Source of the DNA: Paracoccus chinensis
GTDB lineage: Bacteria; Pseudomonadota; Alphaproteobacteria; Rhodobacterales; Rhodobacteraceae
Direction: 5' to 3'
DNA length: 64,000 nt
Assembly: GCF_900102885.1 (NCBI RefSeq)
Contig: NZ_FNGE01000012.1
Span: forward strand, 1-64,000
Shown here: piece by piece, positions 27,926 to 36,912 of the stretch
How the letters are laid out: each line of letters opens with the position of its first letter
Position numbering within the stretch: position 1 is the stretch's first letter
Translations under genes and position numbers: made by a program
Notes under the pieces: generated by a model
What the model saw: the letters and a program-made list of their open reading frames with translations, nothing else
Database searches by the model: none
What the model was told of the DNA's origin: nothing

Positions 27926-28866
27926 TTGCAGGAAGTCAGCGCGGCGCCGACGGACCGGATCAGTTCGGGATACATGTCCGGCCCCAGCGGAATCGCCGAG
28001 CCCGCCGGATCGACGACGGCCGTCTTGAGGTCATGGCCGTCGAAGACCGTGCGCACCAGGTCGAGGTCGAACTGCGGCTCGGTCAGCGCGCAGGTGACGT
28101 CCAGCGCCTCGACCCGCTCGCGCAGCTCGGAAATGCGGGCGGGCCCGGGCGGCGAGGCGTGGCTGAGCGCGATGGCCCCCGCGGCGTTCAGGCCGAAGCG
28201 GTGTTCGAAATACTGGTAGGCGTCGTGGAAGACGATGAAGTGCAGGTCCTGCACCGAGGCCAGCGCGGCGCGCGTGTCGGCCATCGCCCGGTCGATCTCG
28301 GCCGTCCCGGCCGTGGCATTGGCGCTGTAGTCGGCCGCGTGTTCGGGGTCGAGGTCGGACAGGGCCCTGGCGATCAGGGGCAGCCAGATCTTGCCGTTCT
28401 CGGGATCAAGCCAGGCATGGGGATCGATCGCCGCATGGCCGTGATCATGATCGTGATCGTGGTCGTCCTCGCCGGTGCCGGGATGGTGATCGCCGTGGTC
28501 CCGGTGCGGCTCGAAGGTCGCGCCGGTGCGTGCAGCCAGGGTGATCGTGCCCGGCTGTTCCAGCAGGTGCAGGCGCTTGGCCCCCTGCGCCAGCGAGGTC
28601 AGCGGGCGGTCCATCCAGGGCGACAGCTGCGGCCCGATCTTGATGACGATCTGCGCGTCCCGCAGCTTGCCGGCATCCGACGGCTTCAGCGCGTAGAAAT
28701 GCGGCGAGGCGCCCGCCGGGATCAGCAGCTCGGGTTCGCCCACGCCTTTCATCACGCGCGAGACCAGCGAATGGACGGCGGCGATATCGGTCACGACGCG
28801 GGGCGGCTCGGCCCAGGCGGGCAGGGCGACGGAAGCCAAGGCCACGGCAAGAAGGGATCGCAACAA
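27922..28866 (-). CDS. znuA: Zinc ABC transporter, periplasmic binding protein
   Basis: ZnuA captures Zn2+ in the periplasm for ZnuBC. The protein has a signal peptide (LLAVALASVALPAWA), a ligand His in ASPHFYALKPSD, the His/Asp-rich loop HDHDHDHGH near the middle, DPHAWLDPENGKIWLPL, and VFHDAYQYFEHRFG. I favour TTG 28866, which has GGAG upstream and gives a normal signal peptide. TTG 28890 gives 8 extra acidic residues and lacks a ribosome binding site. It is convergent with ptsP, the two stops overlapping at CTAG, and divergent from zur across the palindrome at 28898. Confidence 0.93.
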   Translation of the reverse strand: MLRSLLAVALASVALPAWAEPPRVVTDIAAVHSLVSRVMKGVGEPELLIPAGASPHFYALKPSDAGKLRDAQIVIKIGPQLSPWMDRPLTSLAQGAKRLHLLEQPGTITLAARTGATFEPHRDHGDHHPGTGEDDHDHDHDHGHAAIDPHAWLDPENGKIWLPLIARALSDLDPEHAADYSANATAGTAEIDRAMADTRAALASVQDLHFIVFHDAYQYFEHRFGLNAAGAIALSHASPPGPARISELRERVEALDVTCALTEPQFDLDLVRTVFDGHDLKTAVVDPAGSAIPLGPDMYPELIRSVGAALTSCN

Positions 28867-28897
28867 TTCTTCGGCTCCGCTCTGGATCAAGCCGGAT

Positions 28898-28912
28898 CGT
28901 TATAATATAACG
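28898..28912. promoter_or_regulatory. Zur-type operator
   Basis: A perfect 15-nt palindrome (CGTTATA-A-TATAACG) in the 76 bp between the divergent znuA and zur starts. It fits the GTTATAnTATAAC operator known for alphaproteobacterial Zur. Zn-loaded Zur bound here would shut both directions. It is strikingly AT-rich in a GC-rich genome. Confidence 0.88.
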
Positions 28913-28942
28913 TATCAAGCGTCAACGATGAGAGGGGCGGCC

Positions 28943-29398
28943 ATGCATGACCACGCCCACTGCATCGCCAGGGCCCTGGCCCATGTCGATGCGACCTGCG
29001 CCGAGGATGGCCTGCAGATGACACCGGTGCGCCGCCGCGTCCTGCAGATCCTGCTGGAAGGCCACCGCGCCCTTGGCGCCTACGAGATTCTGGACCGGCT
29101 GCGCGCCGAGGGCCTGGGCAGCCAGCCTCCGGTCGTCTATCGGGCGCTGGACTTCCTGATCCGCGCGGGCTTCGCCCATCGGATCGAGACATTGAACGCC
29201 TTTGTCGCCTGCACCGAGGACACGCCCGGCCATGCGCCGGCCTTCCTGATCTGCCGCCAGTGCCGGCGCGTGATCGAGACGCCGGCCGAGCCCGCGGGCG
29301 GGCAGCTCAGACGCGCGGCCGAGGGCGCGGGCTTCTCGATCGAAAGCGCCGTCCGCGAGGCCGAGGGGCTTTGCGCCGAATGCCGGGCTGCCGCGTGA
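28943..29398 (+). CDS. zur: Zinc uptake regulator, Fur family
   Basis: A 151-aa Fur-family repressor. The winged helix is in QMTPVRRRVLQILLEGHRALGAYEILDRL. The C-terminal half has the structural zinc pairs CRQCRR and CAEC and a dimerisation domain. Context with znuA, znuC and znuB makes it Zur rather than Fur. ATG 28943 has GAGGGG six bases upstream; ATG 28928 five codons earlier is possible. Its stop overlaps the GTG start of znuC, so repressor and ATPase are co-translated and autoregulation through the palindrome is likely. Confidence 0.93.
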   Translation: MHDHAHCIARALAHVDATCAEDGLQMTPVRRRVLQILLEGHRALGAYEILDRLRAEGLGSQPPVVYRALDFLIRAGFAHRIETLNAFVACTEDTPGHAPAFLICRQCRRVIETPAEPAGGQLRRAAEGAGFSIESAVREAEGLCAECRAAA

Positions 29399-30159
29399 CG
29401 GGCGGGGGCGCACCGCTGGTGACGCTTGCGGGCGTGTCGGTCGCGTTGGGCGGTCAGTCCATCCTGTCGGGTATCGACCTGTCGATCCGGCGGGGCGAGA
29501 TCGTGACGGTCGTGGGGCCGAACGGTTCTGGCAAGACCACGCTGATGCGCACGATCATTGGCGCGGTCGCCCCCACGGCGGGCCGGATCACGCGGGCGCC
29601 GGGGCTGCGGCTCAGCTACGTGCCGCAGCGGCTGGCGATCGACCCGACCATGCCCATGACCCTTGCGCGCTTCATGAACCTGCCGCGCCGCCGCGATGCG
29701 GCCGTGGTCGCCGCCGCGCTGGAGCGGGCGGGGCTGGCGGGGTTGCAAGCCCGGCCGCTTGCGGCGCTGTCCGGCGGGCAGATGCAGCGGGCGCTTCTGG
29801 CCCGCGCGCTGCTGAACGACCCGGACCTGCTGATCCTCGACGAGGGCACGGCCGGGCTCGACCAGCCGGGCATCGCCTCGTTCTACGAGCGGATCGAGCA
29901 GGTGAACCGCGACACCGGCTGCGCCGTGCTGATGGTCAGCCACGATCTGCAGGTGGTGATGCGCGCCTCGGACCACGTCATCTGCCTGAACGGCCATATC
30001 TGCTGCGAAGGCACGCCCGAAACCGTCTCGCTCTCCCCGGCCTACCTCGGGTTGTTCGGCGGCGCGGGCGGGGCGCTTGCGCTTTATCGCCACCACCACA
30101 CCCACAGCCATGACGACGGCCAGCCCTGCGCGGGCCACACCCACGAGGACGCCGCCTGA
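29395..30159 (+). CDS. znuC: Zinc ABC transporter ATP-binding protein
   Basis: A 254-aa ATPase for zinc import. Walker A is GPNGSGKTTL, the signature LSGGQMQRALLARAL, Walker B LLILDEGTAGLD, with the switch His in MVSHDLQVV. The C terminus is rich in His (YRHHHTHSHDD), a family trait that may bind zinc. GTG 29395 overlaps the zur stop by 4 nt. The stop overlaps the znuB ATG by one base. Confidence 0.94.
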   Translation: MTGGGAPLVTLAGVSVALGGQSILSGIDLSIRRGEIVTVVGPNGSGKTTLMRTIIGAVAPTAGRITRAPGLRLSYVPQRLAIDPTMPMTLARFMNLPRRRDAAVVAAALERAGLAGLQARPLAALSGGQMQRALLARALLNDPDLLILDEGTAGLDQPGIASFYERIEQVNRDTGCAVLMVSHDLQVVMRASDHVICLNGHICCEGTPETVSLSPAYLGLFGGAGGALALYRHHHTHSHDDGQPCAGHTHEDAA

Positions 30160-30956
30160 TGCTGGACGACTTCATGCTGCGCGCGGCCTTGGGCGCGATC
30201 GGCCTTGCGCTGGCCTGCGCGCCCTTGGGCTGCTTCGTCGTCTGGCGGCGCATGGCCTATTACGGCGATGCGACGGCCCATGCGGCGCTGCTGGGGGTGG
30301 CGCTGTCGCTGGCCCTGGCCCTGCCACTGTTCCCGGCAGTGATTGTCGTGGCACTGGCGATGGCCGCAGTCGTGGCAGGGCTCGCGGGGCGGCAGTCCGT
30401 GGACACGATGCTGGGGGTGCTGTCGCACGGGGCGCTGGCGGCCGGGATGGTCGCGGTCAGCTTCGTGCAGGGTGTGCGGACGGACCTTTCCGCCTATCTG
30501 TTCGGGGACATCCTGTCGGTGTCGGCACTGGACCTCGGCCTGATCTGGGGCGGGGCGGGGCTGGTCGCGGCGCTGATCGCCTGGCGCTGGTCCGCGCTGC
30601 TGCTGTCCACCCTGTCGCCCGAGATGGCCGTCGCCGACGGCATCCGTCCCCGGACCGAGCAATGGGTGCTGAACATCGCGCTGGCCCTGGTCGTCGCGGC
30701 CGGCATCCGCATCGTCGGCGCGCTGCTGGTCAGCGCCATGCTGATCATCCCCGCCGCCGCCGCCCGGCCGCTGGCACGCTCGCCCGAGGCGATGGTCGCC
30801 GCGACCGCCCTGATCGGCTCGGCCGCCGGGGTGCTGGGCCTTGGCGCGGCCTTCCGGCTGGACACGCCCACCGGCCCCACCATCGTCTGCGCGGCCGTGG
30901 CGATCTTCGCCGCCGTGACGACGCTGGGCCTGACCGTCCGGCGGCGTCCCGCCTGA
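30159..30956 (+). CDS. znuB: Zinc ABC transporter permease
   Basis: A 265-aa inner-membrane permease with seven to eight hydrophobic helices, ABC-3 family. Signature segments are FVVWRRMAYYGDATAHAALLG near residue 25, LSHGALAAGMVAVSF, and GIRIVGALLVSAMLIIPAAAAR. It completes ZnuABC and is the last gene of the zur-znuC-znuB operon. No clear terminator follows. Confidence 0.94.
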   Translation: MLDDFMLRAALGAIGLALACAPLGCFVVWRRMAYYGDATAHAALLGVALSLALALPLFPAVIVVALAMAAVVAGLAGRQSVDTMLGVLSHGALAAGMVAVSFVQGVRTDLSAYLFGDILSVSALDLGLIWGGAGLVAALIAWRWSALLLSTLSPEMAVADGIRPRTEQWVLNIALALVVAAGIRIVGALLVSAMLIIPAAAARPLARSPEAMVAATALIGSAAGVLGLGAAFRLDTPTGPTIVCAAVAIFAAVTTLGLTVRRRPA

Positions 30957-30969
30957 TTCCGATTTTTCC

Positions 30970-31000
30970 GTGACGCTACGTTCTCTTGCGCGCCTATACT
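30970..31000 (+). promoter_or_regulatory. Possible sigma-70 promoter for the GAF/Fis regulator
   Basis: A good -10 hexamer TATACT at 30995-31000 has a -35-like GTGACG at 30970-30975. The spacing (19 nt) is longer than ideal. It would start RNA just upstream of the GGGAGAGG site and ATG 31023. Confidence 0.3.
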
Positions 31001-31022
31001 GCACGCAGGGAGAGGTCGAATC

Positions 31023-32033
31023 ATGGAGACACGCCATCACGCCGACCGCGTGATCGAGCGGACCCACGCGTCCAATGACCTGACGCCGCTGACGGCAAGC
31101 TGGCGGCGCTCGGCGCTGCGGCATGGGCTGGACCCGGCGCAACCCATCCGCGCGCGCAGGCTGACGGCGGCGGAACTCGCTGCCCGGCGCGAGGCGATGG
31201 GTCCGTTCCTGTCGGTCGCGGCGCAGCCGGTGGACGAGCTTTACCGCGTCGTCAGCGGATCGGGCTGCGCGGTGCTGCTGACGGACGCGGACGGCATCCT
31301 GCTGGACCGCCGCGCCTCGGCCGCCGATGCGCCGGTCTTCGACGCCTGGGCGCTGGCGCCCGGCGCCGACTGGTCCGAGGCCGCGCAGGGCACGAACGGC
31401 GTCGGCACCTGCCTGGCGGAAGGGCGCGGGGTCATCATCCACCGCGATCAGCATTTCCTGTCCGCCAACACGGGGATGAGCTGCATCGACGCCCCGATCC
31501 ATGGTCCCGAGGGCCAGATCATCGCGGCACTGGACGTGTCCAGCGCGCGGGCCGACGCAACGGAAGGGATGAACGCGCTAATCGCCGCCATGGTGGGCCA
31601 GTCCGCCCGCGCCATCGAGGCCGCCTGGTTCCGCGCGGCCTTCCCCGGCGCCCGCATCGTGGTGGCAGGCGAGGGGGTCGAGGCGCTGGTCGCCGTGGAT
31701 CGCGACGACCTCGCGATCGGCGCGACCCGCGCCGCGCGCCGCGCGCTGGGGCTGCCGAAGACCGGCGCCTTGAAGCCGCGCCCGCTGTCCGACCTTCTGG
31801 CCGAGTCGCTGGACCGCGAGGCCGGGACCGGCGGGTTCGACCGCGCCGAGCGTGCCGCCGTGATCCGGGCGCTGGCCCGCACGGACGGCAACGTGACCGC
31901 TGCCGCCCGCGCCCTGGGCGTGGGCCGGGCCACGCTTTACCGGCGGATGAGCCGGCTGGGGATCGCGCCAGTTCAGGGGCCGCGTCCCGGAAGTGAGACA
32001 GTCGGGCGGGGCGATGTCGGCCGCGTGAGTTGA
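31023..32033 (+). CDS. GAF-domain transcriptional regulator with Fis-type HTH, AAA+ domain absent
   Basis: A 336-aa regulator. Residues about 60-190 resemble the AcoR sensory GAF domain ([55 protein letters not shown]). The C terminus is a Fis-like helix-turn-helix ([26 protein letters not shown]). The central sigma-54-activating AAA+ domain is missing, so it cannot drive sigma-54 open-complex formation and must work another way. It precedes an acetaldehyde-type dehydrogenase on the same strand by 76 bp and probably controls it. Confidence 0.85.
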   Translation: METRHHADRVIERTHASNDLTPLTASWRRSALRHGLDPAQPIRARRLTAAELAARREAMGPFLSVAAQPVDELYRVVSGSGCAVLLTDADGILLDRRASAADAPVFDAWALAPGADWSEAAQGTNGVGTCLAEGRGVIIHRDQHFLSANTGMSCIDAPIHGPEGQIIAALDVSSARADATEGMNALIAAMVGQSARAIEAAWFRAAFPGARIVVAGEGVEALVAVDRDDLAIGATRAARRALGLPKTGALKPRPLSDLLAESLDREAGTGGFDRAERAAVIRALARTDGNVTAAARALGVGRATLYRRMSRLGIAPVQGPRPGSETVGRGDVGRVS

Positions 32034-32109
32034 CCGGCTTCGCCCGACTTCGCACGATGTTGCCGTCCGGAAACGAGGAGCCGGGCGGAATTCCTGGGGA
32101 GGAGACACC

Positions 32110-33636
32110 ATGCCCAACGACCAGACGCATGAATTCAAGGGCGTCAGCGCCATGCCCTTCGCGGCGCGCTATGACAACTTCATCGGCGGCAAGTGGGTTG
32201 CGCCGAACGCGGGCCGCTACTTCGACAACACGACGCCGATCACCGGCGCGAAGATGAGCGAGATCGCGCGGTCGGACGAAACCGACATCAACCTCGCGCT
32301 GGACGCGGCCCATGCCGCCGCCGATGCCTGGGGCCGCACCAGCCCGCAGGAACGCTCGCGGGTCCTGCTGAACATCGCCGACCGGATGGAGGCGAACCTC
32401 GAACTGCTCGCCACCGCCGAGACCTGGGACAACGGCAAGCCCATCCGCGAGACGATGGCCGCCGACATCCCGCTGTCGATCGACCACTTCCGCTATTTCG
32501 CGGGCGTGCTGCGCGCGCAGGAAGGCTCGCTGTCCCAGATCGACGACAACACGGTCGCCTACCACTTCCACGAGCCGCTGGGTGTCGTGGGCCAGATCAT
32601 CCCGTGGAACTTCCCGATCACGATGGCCTCGTGGAAGCTGGCGCCCGCGCTGGCGGCCGGGAACTGCGTGGTGCTGAAGCCCGCGGAACAGACCCCGGGC
32701 AGCATCATGGTGCTGATGGACCTGATCGCGGACCTGCTGCCGCCGGGCGTGCTGAACGTCGTCAACGGCTTCGGGCTGGAAGCCGGCAAGCCGCTGGCCT
32801 CGTCCAAGCGGATCGCCAAGATCGCCTTCACCGGCGAGACCTCGACCGGCCGGCTGATCATGCAATACGCCGCCGAGAACCTGATCCCGGTGACGCTGGA
32901 GCTGGGCGGCAAGTCGCCCAACGTCTTCTTCGCCGATGTCGCGCGCGAGGATGACGACTTCCTCGACAAGGCGCTGGAAGGCTTCGCCATGTTCGCGCTG
33001 AACCAGGGCGAGGTCTGCACCTGCCCGTCTCGCGCGCTGGTCCAGGAATCGATCTACGAGCGGTTCATGGAAAAGGCCGTGAAGCGCGTCGAGGCGATCA
33101 AGCAGGGCGACCCGCGCGCAAACGACACCATGATCGGCGCGCAGGCGTCGAAGGAGCAGCACGACAAGATCCGCTCGTACTTCGACATCGGCCGGGGCGA
33201 GGGCGCCGAGGTGCTGACCGGGGGCGACGTGGCCGACCTCGGGGGGGAACTCTCCTCGGGCTACTACATCAAGCCGACGATCTTCTCCGGCAACAACAAG
33301 ATGCGGATCTTCCAGGAGGAGATCTTCGGACCCGTGGTGTCGGTCACGACCTTCAAGGACGAGGCCGAGGCGCTGGAGATCGCCAACGACACGCTCTACG
33401 GCCTCGGCGCGGGCGTGTGGAGCCGCGACGCGAACACCTGCTATCGCATGGGCCGCGGCATCAAGGCGGGGCGCGTGTGGGTGAACAACTACCATGCCTA
33501 TCCGGCCCACGCGGCCTTCGGCGGCTACAAGCAATCGGGCATCGGGCGCGAGACGCACAAGATGATGCTGGACCACTACCAGCAGACCAAGAACATGCTG
33601 GTCAGCTACTCGCCCTCGAAGCTGGGCTTCTTCTGA
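32110..33636 (+). CDS. NAD-dependent aldehyde dehydrogenase (AldB/ExaC/AcoD type)
   Basis: A 508-aa cytoplasmic dehydrogenase, most like the enzymes that oxidise acetaldehyde in ethanol or acetoin catabolism. The NAD fold has [21 protein letters not shown] and GETSTGR; the general base is in LELGGKSPN and the catalytic Cys in [11 protein letters not shown]. The C-terminal [19 protein letters not shown] stretch is typical of AldB/ExaC. GGGGAGGAG precedes the ATG. The upstream AcoR-like regulator supports an acetaldehyde role. Confidence 0.93.
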   Translation: MPNDQTHEFKGVSAMPFAARYDNFIGGKWVAPNAGRYFDNTTPITGAKMSEIARSDETDINLALDAAHAAADAWGRTSPQERSRVLLNIADRMEANLELLATAETWDNGKPIRETMAADIPLSIDHFRYFAGVLRAQEGSLSQIDDNTVAYHFHEPLGVVGQIIPWNFPITMASWKLAPALAAGNCVVLKPAEQTPGSIMVLMDLIADLLPPGVLNVVNGFGLEAGKPLASSKRIAKIAFTGETSTGRLIMQYAAENLIPVTLELGGKSPNVFFADVAREDDDFLDKALEGFAMFALNQGEVCTCPSRALVQESIYERFMEKAVKRVEAIKQGDPRANDTMIGAQASKEQHDKIRSYFDIGRGEGAEVLTGGDVADLGGELSSGYYIKPTIFSGNNKMRIFQEEIFGPVVSVTTFKDEAEALEIANDTLYGLGAGVWSRDANTCYRMGRGIKAGRVWVNNYHAYPAHAAFGGYKQSGIGRETHKMMLDHYQQTKNMLVSYSPSKLGFF

Positions 33637-33659
33637 GAACCCTGAGTTCGTGAAACCAC

Positions 33660-33687
33660 GGGCCCGTCGCAGCGATGCGGCGGGCCC
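33660..33687 (+). terminator. Intrinsic terminator after the aldehyde dehydrogenase
   Basis: A 12-bp stem (33660-33671 with 33676-33687, loop GCGA, one G-T pair) followed by TTT. It lies 23 bp after the dehydrogenase stop. Confidence 0.85.
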
Positions 33688-33721
33688 TTTCGCCTGGCGT
33701 GCGGCAGGACGCGATCGTCAC

Positions 33722-33746
33722 GGAACGCCCGGCCTCCGGCGCAGTT
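33722..33746 (+). promoter_or_regulatory. EcfG-type general stress promoter
   Basis: GGAAC at 33722-33726, 16-nt spacer, AGTT at 33743-33746. It fits the alphaproteobacterial general stress consensus GGAAC-N16/17-cGTT apart from the first base of the -10. It sits about 30 bp upstream of the start of a two-gene operon with a general-stress-type flavin-fold protein. Confidence 0.65.
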
Positions 33747-33777
33747 GTCTGGAAGCAGTGCATCCGGAGAAATGGCG

Positions 33778-34146
33778 ATGGACGACGAACGCGTATGGAA
33801 GTTCGAGGAAAGCCTGTGGCGCGCCAGCGAGGAACGCTATCATGAGCGGGTCGATCCCGACTGCGTGATGGCGCTGAGCCGGGAGCCCTGGCTGTTCACC
33901 GGCAATGACGCCGTCGAGGCGGTCAGCCACACCCCCGCCTGGGAACAGGTTTCCTTTTCGCGGCAGGACGTGCGCCGACCGCAGGAAGGGCTGATCGCCA
34001 TCGCCTATCACGTGGCCGTGGCCAAGGGCGACACGCGGTTTTCGGCCGCCTGCACCTCGGTCTATCGCCGCCGGGCGCATGATGACTGGACCGTCGTCCA
34101 GCACACCCAGATCGCCCTTGATCCCCAGCAGGAGAACGCAAGATGA
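33778..34146 (+). CDS. SnoaL/NTF2-like DUF4440-type protein
   Basis: A 122-aa cytoplasmic protein with the cone-shaped NTF2-like fold pattern: an N-terminal helix (EESLWRASEERYHERV), a middle segment, and the C-terminal strands (TRFSAACTSVYRRRAHDDWTVVQHTQIAL). Function is unknown; such proteins bind small ligands or act as minor enzymes. ATG 33778 has GGAG eight bases upstream; ATG 33772 is only two bases from it. Its stop overlaps the next gene start (ATGA), forming a stress-type operon. Confidence 0.8.
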   Translation: MDDERVWKFEESLWRASEERYHERVDPDCVMALSREPWLFTGNDAVEAVSHTPAWEQVSFSRQDVRRPQEGLIAIAYHVAVAKGDTRFSAACTSVYRRRAHDDWTVVQHTQIALDPQQENAR

Positions 34147-34622
34147 CCGACGACGCCAAGATCGAGGCCCGCTTCTGGAAGTCCCTCGCCGCAGAACGCG
34201 TGATGATGCTGGGCGTAGACGGGGTCGAGGACGGCTTCGCCCGTCCGATGATTGTCCAGATCGACGAGGAGCGCTCGCCCCTGTGGTTCTTCACCTCGAG
34301 CGAGAACCATATCGTCGAGGCGCTGTCCCAAGGGCGCCGCGCCATCGCGACCTTCGCCGACAAGGGCGAGCTTTACGCCTCGATCCAAGGCAGCCTCAGC
34401 CTGTCGCAGGACCGCGCCATGATCGACAAGCTTTGGAATCCCCAGGTCGCCGCCTGGTACGAGGAGGGCAAGGACGATCCCAAGCTGCGGCTGCTGCGCT
34501 TTGACGCGGAACGGGCCGAGATCTGGCTGGACGGGTCGAGCCTTGTCGCCGGGATCAAGTCGCTGCTGGGGGTGGACCCCAAGCAGGACTACAAGGACGA
34601 CAAGGCCACCGTGTCGCTTTGA
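34143..34622 (+). CDS. Pyridoxamine 5'-phosphate oxidase-like general stress protein
   Basis: A 159-aa split-barrel flavin-binding-fold protein resembling general stress protein 26. Visible segments are ARFWKSLAAERVMMLGVDG, LWFFTSSENHIVEAL and AEIWLDGSSLVAGIKSLLG, typical of this group. It probably binds FMN, FAD or F420-like cofactors; the reaction is unknown. ATG overlaps the stop of the NTF2-like gene. The EcfG-type promoter at 33722 fits stress control. Confidence 0.88.
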   Translation: MTDDAKIEARFWKSLAAERVMMLGVDGVEDGFARPMIVQIDEERSPLWFFTSSENHIVEALSQGRRAIATFADKGELYASIQGSLSLSQDRAMIDKLWNPQVAAWYEEGKDDPKLRLLRFDAERAEIWLDGSSLVAGIKSLLGVDPKQDYKDDKATVSL

Positions 34623-34641
34623 TGCACAGGGGGCGGGCCGC

Positions 34642-35919
34642 TCAGGCCCGCCGCCCGATCCCCAGGATCTGGTACAGGATCAGCGCCGCCAGCGTGGCCG
34701 TGCCGATCCCTCCGATGGCGAAGCCGCCGACCGAGAACGAGAAGTCGCCCGACCCGAAGATCAGCGTCACGCCGACCGTGAACAGGTTCCGCGGGTCCGA
34801 GAAATCGACCTTGTTGTCCACCCACAGCCGGATCATCGCCGCCGCGATCAGGCCGAAGACCGCCACCCCGAGGCCGCCCAGCACCGGTGCCGGGATCGTG
34901 CGCAGCAGCGCCCCGAACTTGGGCGAGAAGCCGAGTGCAATGGCGATGAAGGCCGCGATGACGAAGACCAGCGTGGAAAACACCTTGGTCACGGCCATGA
35001 CGCCCATGTTTTCCACATAGGTCGTGACGCCCGTGCCGCCGCCCGCGCCCGACACCATCGTGGCGATGCCGTCGCCGATGAAGCCGCGCCCGATATAGGG
35101 GTCCATGTTCTGCCCGGTCATCCCGCCGATGGCCTTGATGTGGCCCAGGTTCTCGGCCACCAGGATCAGCGCGACCGGGGCGATCAGCAGCATGGCCGAG
35201 GCCTCGAAGGTCGGGCTGTGGAAGGCGGGGGTTCCGAACCACGGTGCGGACGCCAGTTCCGTGAAGTTGATGGCGGGCAGAAGCCCGAGGCCGTTGCCCA
35301 GCACCAGCACCGCCCCATAGCCGACCGCGATCCCCAGCAGGATCGAGACGCGCCGCAGCGCAAGCCGCCCATAGGTGGAAAACAGCGCGACCGACAGCAG
35401 CGTCAGCAGCGCGACGCCCGTATGCGCGCCCGTCCCCTGGATGCCCTGCACGCCCACCGATGCGAGGTTCAGGCCGATGGCCGCCCCGATGGCGCCGGTC
35501 ACGGCCGGGGGCATCAGGCGCTCGATCCAGCCCGTGCCGGTCGCCATGACCATGAGACCGATCAGCGTATAAAGCGCGCCTGCCGCGATGATCCCGCCCA
35601 ACGCCGGGCCGATGTTGAGGTTGGGCCCGCTGCCCGCATATCCGCTGGCCGCGATCACCACCGCGATGAAGGCGAAGGACGAGCCGAGGTAGCTCGGCAC
35701 CCGCCCCCCGGTGCAGAGAAAGAAGATCAGCGTCCCGATGCCGGAGAACAGGATCGCGAGGTTCGGGTCGAAGCCCATCAGCAGCGGCGCGAGTATGGTC
35801 GAGCCGGACATCGCCACCAGGTGCTGCACCCCCATGGGGATCGCGGTCCCCCAGGGCAGTCGCTCATCCGGCAGGACGACCGCATTGCGCGTCACCGGCC
35901 AACGGGGAAAATAGCTCAT
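34642..35919 (-). CDS. Uracil/xanthine permease, NCS2 family
   Basis: A 425-aa inner-membrane symporter with about 13-14 hydrophobic segments, close to UraA/RutG. Marks are PMGVQHLVAMSGSTILAPLL at TM1, GSSFAFIAVV at TM3, NLGHIKAIGGMTGQNMDP, whose acid and glutamine residues line the base site, and GAGGGTGVTTYVENMGVMA. It would import uracil or a related base with protons. The pyrimidine choice is from overall similarity. It is convergent with the stress operon, 19 bp apart. Confidence 0.88.
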   Translation of the reverse strand: MSYFPRWPVTRNAVVLPDERLPWGTAIPMGVQHLVAMSGSTILAPLLMGFDPNLAILFSGIGTLIFFLCTGGRVPSYLGSSFAFIAVVIAASGYAGSGPNLNIGPALGGIIAAGALYTLIGLMVMATGTGWIERLMPPAVTGAIGAAIGLNLASVGVQGIQGTGAHTGVALLTLLSVALFSTYGRLALRRVSILLGIAVGYGAVLVLGNGLGLLPAINFTELASAPWFGTPAFHSPTFEASAMLLIAPVALILVAENLGHIKAIGGMTGQNMDPYIGRGFIGDGIATMVSGAGGGTGVTTYVENMGVMAVTKVFSTLVFVIAAFIAIALGFSPKFGALLRTIPAPVLGGLGVAVFGLIAAAMIRLWVDNKVDFSDPRNLFTVGVTLIFGSGDFSFSVGGFAIGGIGTATLAALILYQILGIGRRA

Positions 35920-36093
35920 TCTTCTGGTCCATCCTGGGTGCGGCGCCGTCCCCGCCTGCGTCCTCGCGCCTGTTTACAGCGCACCGGGACGGTCAGGGAG
36001 CCTGCGGCGTCATGCACCGGCACCTGCGCCCGCGCAAGGCCACCGGACCAAAGGAGAAGGGGGCTATCGCAGGGATGCCCTCCTTGAAGGCAG

Positions 36094-36118
36094 ACGGCCC
36101 GCCGGGGTGGCGGGCCGT
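36094..36118 (-). terminator. Hairpin downstream of metQ, likely terminator
   Basis: A perfect 10-bp GC-rich stem (36094-36103 with 36109-36118) eight bases after the metQ stop, on the side where the minus-strand met transcript ends. It has no T run, so the strength is uncertain. Confidence 0.45.
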
Positions 36119-36125
36119 GGGGCAA

Positions 36126-36896
36126 TCACCAGGCGGGGATGACCGCGCCTTCGTATTTCGTCTCGATGTAGTTCTTGATCTCGGGCGAGTGATAGACCTC
36201 GACCAGCGTCTTGACCCAAGGCTGCTCCTCGTCGCCCTTGCGGACGGCGATCACGTTCGCATAGGGGCTGTCGGCCTTTTCCATAGCGATAGAGTCCTCG
36301 CGCGGGCTGATCCCGGCGGCCAGTGCGAAGTTCGTGTTGATGACGGCGGCATCGGCGTCTTCCAGCGCGCGGGGCAGCTGGGCCGCGTCAAGCTCGCGGA
36401 ACTTCAGGTTCTTGGGATTCTCGGTGATGTCCAGCACCGTGGGCACCAGCCCGGCGTCGGGGTTCACCTTGATGACGCCCTCGTCGGCCAGCACCAGCAG
36501 CGCGCGGCCGCCGTTGGTCGGGTCGTTCGGGATGGCGACATTGGCGCCCTCGGGCAGTTCGTCCAGAGACTTTAGCTTGCTGGAATAGACGCCCATCGGG
36601 GTGGTGATGGTCTTGGCGACGACCACCAGGTCGAAGCCCCGGTCCTTGATCTGGTTTTCCAGGAAGGGCACGTGCTGGAAGCTGTTGGCGTTCAGGTCGC
36701 CGTCGGCCAGCGCCGTGTTCGGCACGACATAGTCCGAGAACTCGACCACGTCGATGTTCAGGCCTTTCGCGGCGGCCAGCGGAACGATCTGTTCCATGAT
36801 CTCGGCGTGTTCGCCGGGGGTGACGCCGACCTTGATGTCCTCGGCACCGGCCATTCCGGCGCTCAGCGCCAGCGCGGCAGCGATCAGTCGCAGCAT
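36126..36896 (-). CDS. metQ: Methionine ABC transporter, substrate-binding protein
   Basis: A 256-aa NlpA/MetQ-family binding protein. The signal peptide is short (AAALALSAGMAGA) and lacks a lipobox Cys, so it looks soluble in the periplasm, unlike E. coli MetQ. Family blocks are IKVGVTPGEHAEIMEQIVP, NANSFQHVPFLENQ, IAIPNDPTNGGRAL (here VAIPNDPTNGGRAL) and INTNFALAAGI. ATG 36896 has AAGGAG upstream. It is the last gene of metN-metI-metQ. Confidence 0.94.
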   Translation of the reverse strand: MLRLIAAALALSAGMAGAEDIKVGVTPGEHAEIMEQIVPLAAAKGLNIDVVEFSDYVVPNTALADGDLNANSFQHVPFLENQIKDRGFDLVVVAKTITTPMGVYSSKLKSLDELPEGANVAIPNDPTNGGRALLVLADEGVIKVNPDAGLVPTVLDITENPKNLKFRELDAAQLPRALEDADAAVINTNFALAAGISPREDSIAMEKADSPYANVIAVRKGDEEQPWVKTLVEVYHSPEIKNYIETKYEGAVIPAW

Positions 36897-36912
36897 GGGT
36901 TGCTCCTTGAGA

